Below, one piece after another: positions 5,706 through 6,281 of a stretch of 6,281 bases of DNA. The position numbers and the translations under genes were made by a program. The stretch comes from Porticoccaceae bacterium (GTDB lineage Bacteria; Pseudomonadota; Gammaproteobacteria; Pseudomonadales; Porticoccaceae): positions 1 through 6,281 of the forward strand of contig JAPKCN010000118.1 of NCBI GenBank assembly GCA_028822945.1, written 5' to 3'. Within the stretch, counting starts at the first letter, position 1, and every line of letters starts with the position of its first letter. The notes under the pieces are model-generated. The model ran no database searches. It saw only the letters and a list, made by a program, of their open reading frames with translations, and was not told where the DNA came from.

Positions 5706-6281
5706 CTACTGCGGTGGTAACATGGTGGAACTCCATAAATTGCTATCGAGCTTCATAAAGCGTTCAATCCAGCGATGATAGTTCTGCACCGCAGGCTCAT
5801 TGCGGCCAAAGATAAAATGATCATTAGCGTGTGAGTCGAGACATGACTGGATAGAGAAGCCAATACCATAATCTTCTATTTGCACGGCTTTGAGCGTCAG
5901 CGCGCTAAAAGTTTCGGTAGCCGCAATCTCGGCGTCGGTCTGAGGTTTTTTGGCCACCAAAACCGTCTGCCGTGTAATTGTGGTAGTCGGCGTCTTGCCA
6001 GGGAAAACCTGGCTAACCAAACAATGATCGCCGAGAATCCCAGAGATGGAAAGATTAGGAAACCCCGAGTGGATCAAGCGGATATGCTCCATCGGCTGCC
6101 ATTCGTTATGCGGTTGCTCAGCCAGTTCGCCGAGCGATTTACGGCCGAAGGTAAGCCTCTGATGTGGGCCATAAGTATCCAATACCAGCAGATTGCCAAC
6201 CGTGTACTTGCCGACTGTTTCGCGATGCACTAATTGGTGATGGTAGGCCTCGAGATAGCCATCCATGGTGACCTTCCAACC
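5706..6281 (-). CDS. Rieske non-heme iron oxygenase alpha subunit, C-terminal catalytic domain (5' end outside window)
   Basis: The last 191 residues of a ring-hydroxylating-type oxygenase large subunit. The frame is open to the right edge and reads GWKVT before the Met at 6266, matching the family NWK motif, so that Met is internal. Numbering from it: E6, H9 and H14 in EAYHHQLVH are the bridging acid and two iron histidines, D132 in QIEDYG is the probable third iron ligand, Q140 follows in SIQSCL, and FGRNEPAVQNYHRW (153-166) is the conserved C-terminal block. The N-terminal Rieske [2Fe-2S] domain with its CxH and CxxH pairs must lie beyond the window. The enzyme family hydroxylates aromatic or other hydrophobic rings, or demethylates, using electrons from a reductase or ferredoxin not seen here. 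It converges with the amidohydrolase unit, so it is a separate transcript. Confidence 0.93.
   Translation of the reverse strand, partial: GWKVTMDGYLEAYHHQLVHRETVGKYTVGNLLVLDTYGPHQRLTFGRKSLGELAEQPHNEWQPMEHIRLIHSGFPNLSISGILGDHCLVSQVFPGKTPTTTITRQTVLVAKKPQTDAEIAATETFSALTLKAVQIEDYGIGFSIQSCLDSHANDHFIFGRNEPAVQNYHRWIERFMKLDSNLWSSTMLPPQ

Noticed and set aside
5880..6233. 117-codon plus-strand open frame opposite the Rieske oxygenase
   Set aside because: It is antisense to a gene with intact family motifs, has no ribosome site I can see, and its translation shows no domain.
1..6281. Mobile element, CRISPR array, tRNA or phage signal
   Set aside because: No transposase, terminal inverted repeats, spaced repeat array, tRNA-like fold or integrase was seen on either strand.

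Overview
The window holds five clear protein-coding genes for enzymes of small-molecule oxidation or hydrolysis. Two are cut by the window edges. One tiny possible gene is also present. Gene style (Shine-Dalgarno sites, compact soluble P450, mid-range GC by eye, A/T-rich intergenic DNA) fits a Gram-negative bacterium, most likely a proteobacterium, perhaps a marine gammaproteobacterium. That placement is inference; no taxonomic marker, rRNA or tRNA is visible.

Layout, left to right: the C-terminal two thirds of an aldehyde dehydrogenase (+, 2-958); a soluble cytochrome P450 (+, preferred start 1166, end 2413); a 290-bp convergent gap with a small hairpin; a two-cupin dioxygenase-like protein (-, 2704-3789); a 319-bp divergent control region (3790-4108) with a 30-bp imperfect palindrome, a 9-bp direct repeat and a 16-bp tandem repeat; a metal-dependent amidohydrolase (+, 4109-5440); a 34-codon ORF with a very strong ribosome binding site (5500-5604); and the catalytic-domain end of a Rieske non-heme iron oxygenase alpha subunit (-, 5706-6281, continuing past the right edge).

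The combination of P450, Rieske oxygenase, cupin dioxygenase, aldehyde dehydrogenase and amidohydrolase reads as part of a catabolic cluster for an aromatic, terpenoid or similar hydrophobic substrate. Oxygenases would activate the substrate, the cupin enzyme could cleave a C-C bond, the dehydrogenase would oxidise an aldehyde product to an acid, and the amidohydrolase would open an amide, lactone or similar bond. The substrate cannot be read from the sequence. Gene order + + - + - shows several transcription units rather than one operon. No ferredoxin, ferredoxin reductase, transporter or regulator lies inside the window, although the P450 and Rieske enzymes need electron-transfer partners.

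The most notable points are the bicupin, whose N-terminal copy has lost all three histidine ligands present in the C-terminal copy, and the strong operator-like palindrome just upstream of that gene. I did not find evidence of a wholly new system (no defence, CRISPR, mobile or RNA-guided element).
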